From: Heliopora coerulea
Taxonomy: Eukaryota; Cnidaria; Anthozoa; Scleralcyonacea; Helioporidae
Direction of reading: 5' to 3'
DNA length: 64,000 nucleotides
Assembly: GCA_030142905.1 (NCBI GenBank)
Contig: JASJOG010000213.1
Span: 196,001 to 260,000, forward strand
The position numbers and the translations under genes were made by a program. The notes beneath the pieces are model-generated. The model did no database searches. It was not told the origin of the DNA and saw only the letters and a list, made by a program, of their open reading frames with translations. This document shows, one piece after another, positions 9,946-38,590 of this stretch; within the stretch, counting starts at the first letter, position 1; every line of letters starts with the position of its first letter.

Positions 9946-11930
9946 ATGGCTGTACAACTTACATTGGACCATGATGAACCTTCACCATCATTTCACACAG
10001 TTCCTTGTACACCATACCTTAGAAAAGGACCTGCAGTTTCTAAATCGCCAGTTGCCACTGTGCCAGAGTTAGACACCACTACAAATCTGATGCAACAAAA
10101 GATGGGTAAGTAAAAGACAAAACCCTGAGGTAACATCCTCCAACTACTGGGAGGGTGACAGGTTGAGGAAATAGAAGAAATACAAGTATATAACACAAAG
10201 AGCCTTCAAAACAGCAAAGATCAAAATAACCAACTCCTCGTATGATTTTCACACAACTCTATAAGAGACTGCAGTTATCAGGTTTTTTCCTTTGCACATT
10301 TTGCTGGGTAATATCTAGCAATTCTTGTTGGGAGGGGGCTAAAACCCCTAAAACTACCTAAAGTGTGCTTTAAGACTATACTATTTTAAGGTTTTATTTT
10401 CTGTTACTGAAATTTTTCACTGCCATGTCCCCCTGCCAACTATGGCAGTGTCCTGAATGTGTGGTCTGTCACTGTGCTTCCACCTTACAAGGGAAGACTC
10501 TGATGAGGGAACATCTGGGAAACCTTTGCATTTAAAATGCTAATCTTTGGCCCAGTTAGCCAGCTTGCCATAGAACCACCTTTCTGTACCCTTATAGGCA
10601 GCCAGACTCCGTTGTTCATAACCTTACGTTCATCGCCACACCTCAGTTCATCAGTTGTTCAAGTCCCTTCCATATCACCAAGGACCCCTCTGACAAGGGA
10701 CACCAATCACCACAATTCATGGTCAAGAGGTAAAATTGATAAAAAAAATGTGCACAGTTTTCTTAAGGAGATTAAGAAGTCATAACATACAATAATAGGC
10801 CATGGTCAACACTAGTGTCAGTAGCATGTGTGGTTGACACACAACGAGTGAGATATATGAAGTGGACATTATTAGTAATAGAATGACTAGAGGGAAATAA
10901 GTGATTAAATTTGCCTTCAAGTGAAGGAAGATTTTGTGGGACATCTTACAAATTTTCTAAAGGTAAAGGGGAAATTTAATTGCTAGTTTCCATCAAATCA
11001 TACTTCTTGTGTTATTGTAATTAACAAGGAACTAACTTTTACAAAGCCTGAGCTGCAAAGTGATGGCAGGGGATGATGCCTTTGATGCTCCTACCAAGCC
11101 TGTGTTTTAAAGAGAAAGGATCCCTTGTTATCAAATTTTCTCCACTTGTTATTCATGTTGGAAATGTAGTAGAAAAAGGCAAAATTGACATAATCATGAC
11201 ACAGGCAATGAGGGAAATTTGATGCTTAAATGTCCTCAGAGAACTAATGAATGATCTAAGGTGAGAAAAATATCACTATAAAAAATTTGGGGGATTTTTT
11301 GAAACTGAAACTTTGTCTAAATTTTGCTCAGTTTAAGTGACCACTTGGTTTACCCATTAAGGGACAAGGGTGCACTTTAAAATTTTATTCTGGTTGTCAG
11401 GTAATTTTATTCGACAGAGTGGGGTGCCTCCCCTTTAAATGGTTAAAGAGGAATGTAAACTATGATGCAGTTATAATCAAAACCTTCAGCCTGTGCATTA
11501 AAATTTTCTGACAGCCAGCAATCAGACCTCCAGCAGAAGTTTTATACCCTTGTCTCATTCAAAAAATACGCACTTCTCTCAACTCCCACTGGCAGGGAGT
11601 TTCAAAATAGCTCAGTCTGCTTTATGCTTATGTTGTGAAAAGGCAAGTTGTTTGAGTACATCATACCATTTTTACATCCTCTAACTGTCACCTTCATGTT
11701 GCTCTTTTCTATCTAAAATTTCCCAATGTTGACATTAGGACACATGGTAAGTGATGTTTCAATATCCCTTGACCAGGGACCCTTGATTGTTTTTAGAACA
11801 GCTAGTGCCCAGTCAGTCACCTTTTGCAAGGAAAATTCAATTTGTTTCATCAATTGAAAAAACAAGTAGCGATGAAAGCACTGCAGAAACACTTCATCTC
11901 TTTTCCGATGATGACAATATTTTCTTGTAA
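9946..11930 (+). CDS. Unrecognised 141-aa Ser/Thr/Pro-rich protein, three exons
   Basis: Exons 9946-10105, 10598-10729 and 11797-11930, all phase 1 junctions with consensus sites, closing with TAA. The start MAVQLTLDHDEPSPSF has a good context (AAAATGG). Composition is low-complexity, rich in Ser, Thr and Pro: VPCTPYLRKGPAVSKSPVA in exon 1, LFITLRSSPHLSSSVVQVPS and SPRTPLTRDT in exon 2, and FARKIQFVSSIEKTSSDEST then an acidic C-terminus FSDDDNIFL in exon 3. No signal peptide, membrane segment or catalytic motif. It looks intrinsically disordered, with several SP/TP sites. Divergent from the 413-aa gene with a shared upstream region, so co-expression is plausible. I do not recognise the family; the phase match of three exons is the main support. 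Confidence 0.7.
11350..11446 (-). repeat. TTAA-family element, full copy in reverse orientation
   Basis: Starts TTACCCATTAAGGGACAAGG and ends CCCCTTTAAATGGTTAA. The middle, complementary to the other copies, reads TTTATTCTGGTTGTCAGG. It sits in the second intron of the 141-aa gene. Confidence 0.75.
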
Positions 11931-12627
11931 ATGCCAAATGAGTACATAGAAGTATGAGATGACATGTTAATAATATTAAATACAAGAACAGCTCTAAACC
12001 AGTATTTTTATGTAAATTTTTTACATCATCACTGTTTGTCATAGTATTTGTAATAAAAAGACTAAATTAAATAACCTGGTTAAAACCAAAACAGCAGGCC
12101 GCATCGTATGATTTTCTTCATAGAATTATTTATGAATTACAAATAGACTGAAATTGTTTTGACTAGACCGGAAACAAAGTTTTGCTGAGGATCACTTCCT
12201 CCGATTGCATGATCAATGTTGAAGACCTCTTATGACAAACGACGACAAACGCATCTGTTGTGAAAATTATCATATCCGGCCATCAGCTTCATCGGTGAAA
12301 TATTTTCGACTGACAGGGAAGTGAGAATGGTTTTTTAAATTTTAATATGTAAATGTTTTTGTTCCACCTTTCGGCATCGCGAACAGCGTGTTACAGCCTA
12401 TGGAGTATTTTTGAGTTCTCCTGCCGAGACCAATCTCACGCCGACTAAAGACTATATCCGACTGGTGAGAGGACGAAGGCGCTTCCACAGGAAGTTTGTA
12501 CGTCGTAAAATAGCGGTCAGGTCCTTGAGATTGAAAGGTATCGTTTGTTTACCACGCCGATTGTCTTACCAGTAAATATTTTGCCATCGAAAGTTCCTGA
12601 ATGACTGTAGTGCACCAAGTATTCAAT
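11931..12627 (+). promoter_or_regulatory. Intergenic region and presumed PLEKHH promoter / 5' UTR
   Basis: Contains the 3' end of the 141-aa gene and then moderately GC-richer sequence (about 12170-12600) just ahead of the PLEKHH start codon. An in-frame upstream ATG at 12601 has a weak context. No TATA box is obvious. Confidence 0.4.
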
Positions 12628-29898
<17,271 letters not shown>

Positions 29899-32800
29899 AA
29901 TTACAGAGAATTTTGGAGATTGTTGTGGCGACTAAAAAAGTTAACGAAGTATTAAATGAATCACCAGATGGGAAACCTAGTCTTGTGATTAAAACTCGAA
30001 TGAGCGCCATCAATTTAAAAAGTAAAACTTAGACAATAGTATTTATTAAAATCCTACACCTTGGTACTGTTATTGTTACATCTTATTCGAATATGTTAAC
30101 CCTCAGTCAAAGTAATGTTAGCGACATGCGTAAAGTGTCGAGTGAAAATAAATCTCACCAGTGTGAATTACCTGGCGTAAGGACAGTAGGGTGACGTAAA
30201 AAAGTCGGTGAAACGCATTAAATTTATTTTACCTTTTATTTAATGGTGCTCATTCGAATTTTCATCGTAAAAATAAGTCTTAAAAATATGAATGTCTTAC
30301 CCCGATGTCGTCTTCAGGGTTTAAAGGACAAACTTCTGCTATTTACAACCCTGAGGATATTTTTCGGTAGAAAGGTGAAAACTATGTGACCTCTGATTGG
30401 ATATCCAACATTCTTCAACTGTACATATTAGACACACATTATTAACACTTGTTACTAGGTAACACCCAAATACACCCGAATTATCATGTGGTTAAACCAC
30501 GATATATTTTAATTCCAGTTTACCGTCAGTTTAGTAACAGATGTCAATAATAGCCGTTTTCTTTTCTTTTAATGAAAATGTCAGAGACTAAATCTGTGAT
30601 ACGGAGATAATGTATTTGAAACTAAAATTAAAGTTTAAATGACAATTTTTAGACTACGATTTTGGCTTCAAACAGATTTTCCATTCTACATATGCTGAAA
30701 CACTGCATCAGCGTAATTAATCACAGTAAATGGACGCCAAAATAGTTATACATTTTTTTCCTCAGATCCATAGTAGATATTAGGCGTGCTCTATGCAAAA
30801 TAGTCATTCGTACGTCATTTTATTCAGTATTGTATAAGTACGTTAAAGCACAAATTTCAAAACGAGGCAAAATGATTTGTGAAGTGCGAAAGAGACGCCT
30901 TTGTTAAGCACGATGAAGCATTTCCGCCAAAGAGTTTGTCTTCTTAACTACACTTTTGGTAGACATACTTTTAGCTGAACCGGAACGTATTTCAAGAAGT
31001 TGAACATTCGGATTACAGCCCTTAACACCCGTTCCTACAAAATCTTCACGAAAAGTTTCCCCAAGGAACACGGCCTTCCAGTTCAATGTTTCTTTCGGTC
31101 CACTACATTTACCTACACCTCACGGAGCTATAGGTTAGTTACGTATCTTCGTCATTAGTATAGTAATGGCAGAAGATAAATTAAAAACGAGATTAAACTT
31201 CACCGTGGGGGTTAACTCTCTGTGACCGATTTATACATACTGAGTGACCGATTTGTATCAGGGTATACAGATACGCATACAGATTGCGATCTAGCACGGA
31301 CAAGATATTTGTAAATGACTTCTAAAGCTTGCTCTTTAGAAAGTCATCCTTGGAAGATTGAGAAGGTAAAAAGAAATCAGTTTTTCTGAAAGAACCGCGA
31401 TGCAGTAGGCAACTGCACGGTCTGTGTATGTGATACAGGAGTCACAGGATCGGTGAATTACGTGTGAATAAGACGAAAAGGTTATTTTCCCACAGATTGG
31501 GATTTCGAGAAAATTCTGCGTCGAAACATTCCACTTAAAACTAACCTTGAATAAGGGTTGAGGGAATAATGTAAAATGGTTAAATCAACATCTAATGTTA
31601 ATCTGATGCCGTTGAGATAACCAGTTCCTTCAAAACATGAGGAACGGGTTCACACTCTGTGAGAAAATTATTTATTGGATGGCATTTGGAAGATGTGCGA
31701 AAGTCTATTGGCCTAATCCTCGATTAGTGGAAACTTGTTGAAAAACAAAGCTGCGCGGCGTACTGCTAAGAAAACGGGAAAATTTAAACTGAAACAGCCC
31801 AGCAAATTATAATTAAAACACCTTTAAAACAACCGCACCGAACTCATGTTATCCCCGCGTTGCACAGCAAATCACAGGTCAACTTGTACGACTACGGTCA
31901 CGGTAACAGGCTCCCAAGATCAAGTTTTGATATGAAAACATGTTAACACGAACCATTGACCAAATTTAACGCTTGGAGAAAGAAAAGTTGGGAATGAATC
32001 TTTAAATAACAGTTTTACGGAAAGGTCTAAAACATTTCACTTCGAGAGCTATGAGGGCCATTTGCAATTGAGAAAACATGCCCCGAAGTGTGTATTTATA
32101 CAAGTATTTTCGCGACTAAAGTTAGCTGCAGCTTCCTTAGGTCGAGAACAACTTCACGGTTGACCCTGTTTACCAATGTTGGTTCGTAGTTTATTTTAAC
32201 TTAAGCTTCTTTTCTATGAACAATTGACGCTGTAGTTACAACTTCATGTCATGCGACTTACATCACAATTTTTACGATTTCATGGAAACCAGGCAGCAAA
32301 AGTTTTTTCCCAGAATTTACCTCAATGCGTTGGATTCGTTGCTTTGTTCTTTACTCAAATCCCTTAATAGTTGAACTACTATTATTTCTGATTCTTAGAG
32401 CGGATAAACGATATTTATGTCATCACTTACACATCGAAAAATGAGCGCTGGTCGTGTAAAACAATTCATCTGAGCGGTACAAATTCAGGCTCCAATTGAG
32501 AAAATCATGGAATATCTTGTAAAGTTTTTTCCTCAAAGTTATACACAGGAACAAATTGACCTGGCATAAATTCAATCAAGACTCGTCGTCGAGTGAAAAG
32601 CCAGTCAATTTGATGACACGAGGACATAAAGTATGTCCATGAAGGCCTAAGCCACCAATTTTCAAAGTGATTGTGGCCGCCCACTGTTGCTGTCTTGGAA
32701 ATTGCAATTTCTCGTGTCCTACTATCAAATGTTCCAACTGTTGGACTTAAGCACGCCTAGCTTGTCAAATGTTCGCCTAAGACAGGAGATTTCTCCCACA

Positions 32801-33280
32801 TGGCTGTGCGCTTTGCAATTTAGAAATTACATGTCATCTGTCACACATCAAATGTTCGCCACTTTCACTAGTAAATTGTCGTCGGTAATTGCCGCCGAAG
32901 CGTGGATGTTTTACTCATATCGATATCTAATATCATCGTACTTATGTGTCAAACTTTCTGCCAAACATTGCTATGCGCAAAGAAAACAAGTAACTTTGCG
33001 TCAAAACTTTGCAAAACATTTAATTAAAAACATGTGTTTACGTCTGAAATGAGTTCTGATCTCAGCTGAGAAGACTAAAGACAGGCTCGTAAAATGAAAT
33101 GTTTTATTTTTTATTTTATTATATTTTTTTGACGAAAGTTTATCATCCTGAAATCCTTGAATATTATGTGTAAGATATTATTTGTGTCAAATTTTTTCAT
33201 AAAATCGACTCGCAGAATTCGGTATGTTTCTAATGAGCTGAAATGTTGAAAATGCTTGAACAAAGACCAGCCCACTCAGC
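29899..33280. other. Intergenic region after PLEKHH
   Basis: An AATAAA at 30147-30152 may end the PLEKHH transcript. A minus-strand open frame at 31110-30904 may be a terminal exon of an unseen gene. The rest shows no recognisable gene, repeat family or conserved motif. Confidence 0.4.
30904..31110 (-). other. Possible orphan terminal exon
   Basis: An open frame of about 69 codons ends in TAA and starts after a possible TGTAG acceptor. It reads KETLNWKAVFLGETFREDF, then GVKGCNPNVQLLEIRSGS, ending LAEMLHRA. Codon usage looks like coding sequence, but no upstream exon or family match was found and the acceptor lacks a pyrimidine tract. Confidence 0.25.
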
Positions 33281-34045
33281 ATGACATCTTATGTACAAAA
33301 TGAACAGGTTGTAGTATTGAAGAGCACTGCGATAAAGGACAAGCTGGCCAATGAAAGGCCAAGAAATAGTGACGTCACAAGTCCTGAAGATGTTGATCTT
33401 TTAAAAAAAAAGTCGAGATGGCGGCTTGATGAGCGAAACAGCAGATGTTTCAAACTCGGTTTACGTGCCATTGAGAACGCTTCCTCCCGCTCTTCATTTT
33501 AACGTAAATGACTTCATTGACTTCCCCAACGGTAGGTGCAACGGGTAATTTGTTCCTCCAATATTTGAAATACTTGGCTACGTCTTTAATGAATAGTAAC
33601 CGACTGAAAGCCTCTTAACATGTTAGGAAAGAGTATATGCTAATTCACTTGATTGGAGCACACTTATTTTGTATTCAGCTATTGATGGCTGAATAAGAAA
33701 GCAGTAAGTGTGTCTCAATGAATTCTAACCAACTGTTGTATTAAACAAAATTATCGAACTAGGGGTTGAAAGGAGGCAAGTTTAAACAGTAGAACCGCGA
33801 GTAATGTTGATATCTTGCACCAAAACACCAACCTGTGAGTAGGTTTGTGGGCTTTGTTCTCGCTACTTCATTCATTTTCAGTATCATTGGCGAATGAAGC
33901 AATATTCTGCTTAAAAAGTCCTGTGGCTTTATGAGGCAACCTTGTGGTAATTAGAAGTAATTTTCTTGTCCTAGAAGTTCCTTTTCCCTGACGTTCTGAG
34001 ATGACCTTGATTTCTTCACCGATAAATTTTCACTCAAACTTTATC
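33281..34045 (+). promoter_or_regulatory. Presumed promoter and 5' untranslated exon of the first SERTA gene
   Basis: CCAAT at 33347-33351 and a full palindromic CRE-type TGACGTCA near 33370-33377 lie ahead of a GC-richer stretch. A consensus donor CAACG|GTAGGT at 33532/33533 could end an untranslated first exon. The 73-codon open frame at 33281-33502 overlaps these sites and is not called as a gene. Confidence 0.4.
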
Positions 34046-34957
34046 ATGGAAAATCAATTAATGGATGACTATGAGACTTCCTTTTTATACGAATGGCAAA
34101 CAGCGGAAGAAGATTTAGAATTCTTGGACTACACAGATTGTTTCGAAGGTAAAATGTTTTGTCGTGGCCGATGATGTGTATATGATATTAACCCTTGTTG
34201 CAGTGTCAAATATCTTCGTTTGCTTTGTTGGTTGTCCCTGGTCTTGTTTGACTGTACCTTTTCTTTGGAAAGTTAATTGACGGGTACATTGACACGAAAA
34301 CACATTGCCTCAAACATTATATTTTATTCAGATTAAGTGCGTAAGTGAAATATATAATAAATTATGTTCAATACCTGTTTGCTCACAGTAATCTTGGATT
34401 GTTTATTTCCTTTAGCAGAAACCCCAAACAAGAGGACGTTGCCATTGAATACAGATTCAGAGCAAACCGCAAACGTATCACTGCCAAACAATAGCGACAA
34501 TGATGAGGAACAAACCATTCTTAATATTTCCCTGGAGAAATTACGAAATATAGAAGACCCAGAGAACTGCCTTCGGCGGTCAGTCTTGATAAATAACACA
34601 TTAAAATGTATTCGAAGTGGTTTAAGAGTGACAAGTGAGGATTCCGCGACCTGTTTTACATGTCCTTTACCTTGCAAACGACTGCGGTTAAACGAGGAAC
34701 CGAATTATGTTGCAACGGACAGTTTAAAGGACCCGTTTGAGGATTACCAAGGAGCGATTATCAGACAAGAAGGCAATAGCGAAAAGGAAAGAGGAAATCG
34801 TCAAATTGACGAAGTGTTCCCTTCTGATAAGTCATTGTCCATCACAGAAGTAAATACCTTTGCTCGTCAAGCTACAAAGAGCGTGAAAAGAAAATGTGAT
34901 ATTGTTAGGTTTGCAGAACTGGAATTTCCAAACGTTATTTGTGCTTTAGAGACGTAA
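34046..34957 (+). CDS. SERTA-domain protein A, two exons, 214 aa
   Basis: Exon 1 34046-34148 encodes an acidic, aromatic N-terminus (MENQLMDDYETSFLYEW). Exon 2 34416-34957 holds the SERTA domain at residues ~69-105: ILNISLEKLRN then LRRSVLINNTLKCIRSGLR, which fits the family pattern of SLxKL followed by LRRxVLIxNTLRxIQ. SERTA proteins (SERTAD1-4, CDCA4) are nuclear co-regulators of E2F/DP-dependent transcription and of the cell cycle (family knowledge). No clear C-terminal D/E-x-M-x-VLV motif is seen, unlike the second copy; the end reads ELEFPNVICALET. The acceptor is a tandem TAGCAG, so two proteins differing by one Ala are possible. A second SERTA gene lies 2.1 kb away, tail to tail. Confidence 0.85.
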
Positions 34958-37081
34958 AGAAATTGTATTCTGGAAACATTCACCATTGACTTACATTTTC
35001 ACAGGGGGGTGACGAGTAAAGTGAGCCAAATTATTTAATACAAAGTTACTGAAGAGTGTAAAAAGTCATATTGGATATATTTCTTGACGTAATATTTTAG
35101 GGTTTTATAAACACAGAATCGATACATAAATTATTATTATTATTATTATTATTGTTTAATATTATTGTTATTCATATGGCCACATTATTGTAATTGTAAA
35201 AGATAACTTTTTATTAAATGGGATTGTAATGTCATTTATGAACTGGTCTATAATGTTTATATGTGCTGTATTTATAACTATCTAAATACTGACACAAAAT
35301 TACCACACTCTGTTCTGGGTTTGTCTTTTGTTATGTTCCATTAACTGGCATTCAAACAATTACTGCTAATCTATGATCACCAATTAATCAATAATTTTAA
35401 TAGTGTATGTTTTGGTCAACAGTCAAGTGCAAATATCTACATGATGAAACCTTTCCCAGTTCATCTTAAGTCTGTTAAAGGCAGTGAACTCTAAATTTTT
35501 CATCATTCAGGACAACTTTGTACAACAATTTTTTAAATGTTATAAAATCATTAATCATTTCCCAACTGAGGAAATACTCTATCATACTCTGGGCAACAGC
35601 AGATGATTTGATTTGTTCACAGGAGACTTTCAGCAGCATAAAAGTTAAAAGTGGTAGACCAAGGGGGTATCAGCATGCACATGATTTCCCCTTGCTGTGT
35701 CACAGGATTTAGTTTGATTATACTTGTCACATGATATTTTAGTGATATTCCTTCAATCTAATATGCAGTTTACTGTTCAAAATGCATGTTTTAACAGGAT
35801 AACCAATGGGCTACCAGTTATAAAATTACTGAATTTATACTGTTTGAACCATAGTTCTCAACCAGAACCTTTTGCAGGTAGGGCAACTGTTCATTTGTCA
35901 TCTTGGATGAAAAAATACCACAGTGGAAAAAGTATGGATAAATTTATCAAATTTGTAAAAAAATGCTACCCAGTTCATATCTTGCATACAATGTACCATC
36001 CTTTACTTACAGTAGCAAAATAAAATATTGCAATAAAATATAGCTTCCCTTCTCTTGAGCCTAACTAATGAATATTTATTGGGTTTGTCATCACCACTGG
36101 TACCCTGTATAAACTAATATCAGCACTTTTGACCTTGTCAGTTATTTAACTCAGTGATGCACTATGAGGAGATGTTTTTTGCCATGCCCCACCTTTCAAA
36201 CCTTTCATAGTCTGTTCATATAAAGTCAGTAAAGCATCATGTGAACTGATTAGCACCAACGATTTTTCCCATTGTCTTTGGACATAAAGGTCTCTCAACA
36301 AATTATGTGACAACCTTCATTGCTATGCAAATCTCTAAAAATGTAACTATTTGCCAACAAAACATCTTGATCATCTGAGGGCCAGAGTTCAGCCAGGTTG
36401 TCCAAGTACAATTTTTCAAGGAAGCAGAGTATGGGGACAGTTCCTGACTTTAGATACGTGATGAAAAGAAGAACACTTTTTGAACTAATTTCCTGATAAG
36501 AACGGGATACTTCTAGGTGAAAACACCAAACCAATAAATCAGTATAAGCTGCCACTTTGATGACCCAAACTTGAGTTAGCTTTTATGTCGTTCAACTAGC
36601 ACATTTGGTAGTCTATTCGTTTGCAAAAAGAATTTCAATAATTTAATTTTGTAAAAAAAAAATTAACCATTCATTAGATGTTCTGCATTCCTTGAAAGTA
36701 TATTACACCACTCAAGGTTTGGAACTGTCTTCGTATCAAAACCACATGTACATTCCATGAATCACAGAAAACTGTTGTTTCATTATAGTTATTATTAAAT
36801 CTTTGCAATAAACATCTTATTTTTGTGAATTTTTTAAAAGTTACAAATTTAACTTAAATTATGAAAGTCTTTCTGTGAAGAATATGTAAACATCCAAGTG
36901 AACACCATAAATAATACAGAATACCCAGGCATAGGTGTGAAAAACGGATTCCAAATGTAAATAGTGACCAACTAGTGCCAAACTCCAAGACTGGACTGAA
37001 ATCCAAAGACCATACACGATTCCGAAACTGTACATCTCTTCTGACAAGTTCAGAATGCTTCTTAACGACGACATATCTCAT
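34958..37081. other. Spacer between two convergent SERTA genes (3' UTRs expected)
   Basis: AT-rich, with an (ATT)n run at 35130-35154. Open frames of up to 99 codons here match no known family and are best read as 3' untranslated sequence. Confidence 0.5.
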
Positions 37082-37906
37082 TCAAATGCCCACGAGAACT
37101 TGCATAATTTGATCAAGATCGTCTGTTAATGAATTGTCTGTAGTTTTATTGAGCTTTAAGTCATCGCTGCATCTTCTTATCACCGCTGATAAACCATTAC
37201 TTGTCTTGTAAACCTTGTCATTATTCTCGAATTCGCCACATGATATCTGAAGTCCGCCTTCTGACCATAAAGTACCATCAAAATCATATAATGAAATATC
37301 TATCTCTGCAAAATTTATCTCTGCTTCTTCTATATCAGGCAGTTCGCTGTGAGACGGCACACTTGTGATGACACTTGACGAACATTTACCCATAAATTTG
37401 TTTTTAAAATCATCCGACGTTTGCGTAAGATCAATGAAGGCCTCGTCTGATTTCGCAAGAGTCACATTAAAAGAGTGGTACCTGTTGTTCAAAGTTTCTG
37501 AATTGTTTTCTGAGAAAGACGGTGCATTTCGCTTTTCTACTGACAAACTTAATCGTACGGGCAAAACTTCAGCAGAGTTAGCTGGTTCTTCGAAGGTCGG
37601 TACCTTAAAAGATTTCTTCGTGTCTGAACAAGTTCCATTTGCCATACAACGGTCAAAACACCTCATTTCTCCCGCGATTACACCTTTTCCGTTTTCGATC
37701 TCTTGTTCAATTTTTCGAATCGTATTTACAATCATTACAGTCTTTCGCAAAGAAGGCTCAAGATTCAGTCTCGTCTTTGCCTTGGCTAACTTCGACACGG
37801 ACATATCAAGAATAGTTTCTTTCGGTTGTATAGGGCAGCCATTCTCTTCAACTGCTTCGTGAAATTTCCGTTTAGATCTCCGAGGCTTCTCTTTCACGTC
37901 GATCAT
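37082..37906 (-). CDS. SERTA-domain protein B, single coding exon, 274 aa
   Basis: The start MIDVKEKPRRSKRKFHEAVEE resembles the basic KRK-F/R-E opening of SERTAD and CDCA4 proteins. SERTA domain at residues ~30-70: ILDMSVSKLAKAK then LRKTVMIVNTIRKIEQE. The C-terminus, DLDQIMQVLVGI, matches the C-terminal motif of SERTAD2 and CDCA4 (ELDHIMEILVG), and an acidic ISLYDFDGTLW region precedes it, likely the transactivation end. The open frame continues upstream to 38026, but a donor at 38068/38067 (CCG|GTAAGT) and a strong pyrimidine-rich acceptor at 37924 (TTCTTTAG) show an intron just before this ATG. This fits the untranslated first exon typical of the family. Confidence 0.88.
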   Translation of the reverse strand: MIDVKEKPRRSKRKFHEAVEENGCPIQPKETILDMSVSKLAKAKTRLNLEPSLRKTVMIVNTIRKIEQEIENGKGVIAGEMRCFDRCMANGTCSDTKKSFKVPTFEEPANSAEVLPVRLSLSVEKRNAPSFSENNSETLNNRYHSFNVTLAKSDEAFIDLTQTSDDFKNKFMGKCSSSVITSVPSHSELPDIEEAEINFAEIDISLYDFDGTLWSEGGLQISCGEFENNDKVYKTSNGLSAVIRRCSDDLKLNKTTDNSLTDDLDQIMQVLVGI

Positions 37907-37923
37907 CTCTCGAGAAGTGGAAG

Positions 37924-38590
37924 CTAAAGAACGGAGAGGGAGAGAGAGTTTTATGTCTCTCATTCGACTAGCTATCAAAATCACTGAGTCAAGGAGATAA
38001 TCATTAAGGAACATTAGTGAGTTCATTCATTCGTTCAAAATATGATGACACAACATTCGAAACTTACCGGCTTCCAGTCTTGAAGTAAAATGATATCCGT
38101 AAATCTACCTTTTCAGGGTAAAAAATCCGCCTTCTATCTTCTCCTTGGGAACGTAATTTCAGTACTCTTCGGAAAATAAGTGACCGTATAAAGATACAAA
38201 CACTACTGCTATTTGTTGGCAACGGTCTGGTATTCAACCTTGCCAACCAGTCGTTATCGGACGATGGCGCCCTTCTGGCTGTACTTCCGTGACAAGATCA
38301 CGTGATATGTTAAACCCCTCGGAAATACGCTACGTCACGGCCAGTTTTTCGCTCAGAAAACAACTCAGTAACAATATTTATGATGCATACTGGGGAAAAC
38401 ATTTAAATTCAAGCTGGAAAGTTGTTAGATATCGGCGTTTGTCTTTAGTTGTCGTTTCAAATCAAAATTGATGCGTGGTCTTTAAAAGCAGAATCTCTGA
38501 CGAGTTTCCGCCACAATATGACGTCAGATAAAAAAAGCCGGAAACCAATCGGTACATCAGAAAGACACACCTTTGCCATTGTGTTATGAG
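37924..38590 (-). promoter_or_regulatory. 5' UTR intron and promoter of SERTA gene B
   Basis: An intron at 38067-37924 interrupts the 5' UTR. Upstream are the palindromic E-box ATCACGTGAT (38297-38306) and TACGTCA (38331-38337). A possible start of another gene on the plus strand lies at 38588, so the region may be bidirectional. Confidence 0.45.

Noticed and set aside
11713..12042. 109-codon minus-strand frame with hydrophobic stretches
   Set aside because: It overlaps the last exon of the 141-aa gene, which has a phase-matched acceptor and stop.
32687..33052. 121-codon plus-strand frame
   Set aside because: Composition is not coding-like, it contains a repeated CAAATGTTCG word, and it has no family resemblance.
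34333..34677. 114-codon minus-strand frame
   Set aside because: Shadow of SERTA gene A exon 2.
35724..36555. Open frames between the SERTA genes
   Set aside because: AT-rich, no splice context or homology; best read as 3' untranslated sequence.
37365..37862. 165-codon plus-strand frame
   Set aside because: Antisense shadow of SERTA gene B, whose frame carries the domain.
37907..38026. Upstream extension of the SERTA gene B frame to an earlier ATG
   Set aside because: A pyrimidine-rich acceptor and a consensus upstream donor indicate that this stretch is intron.
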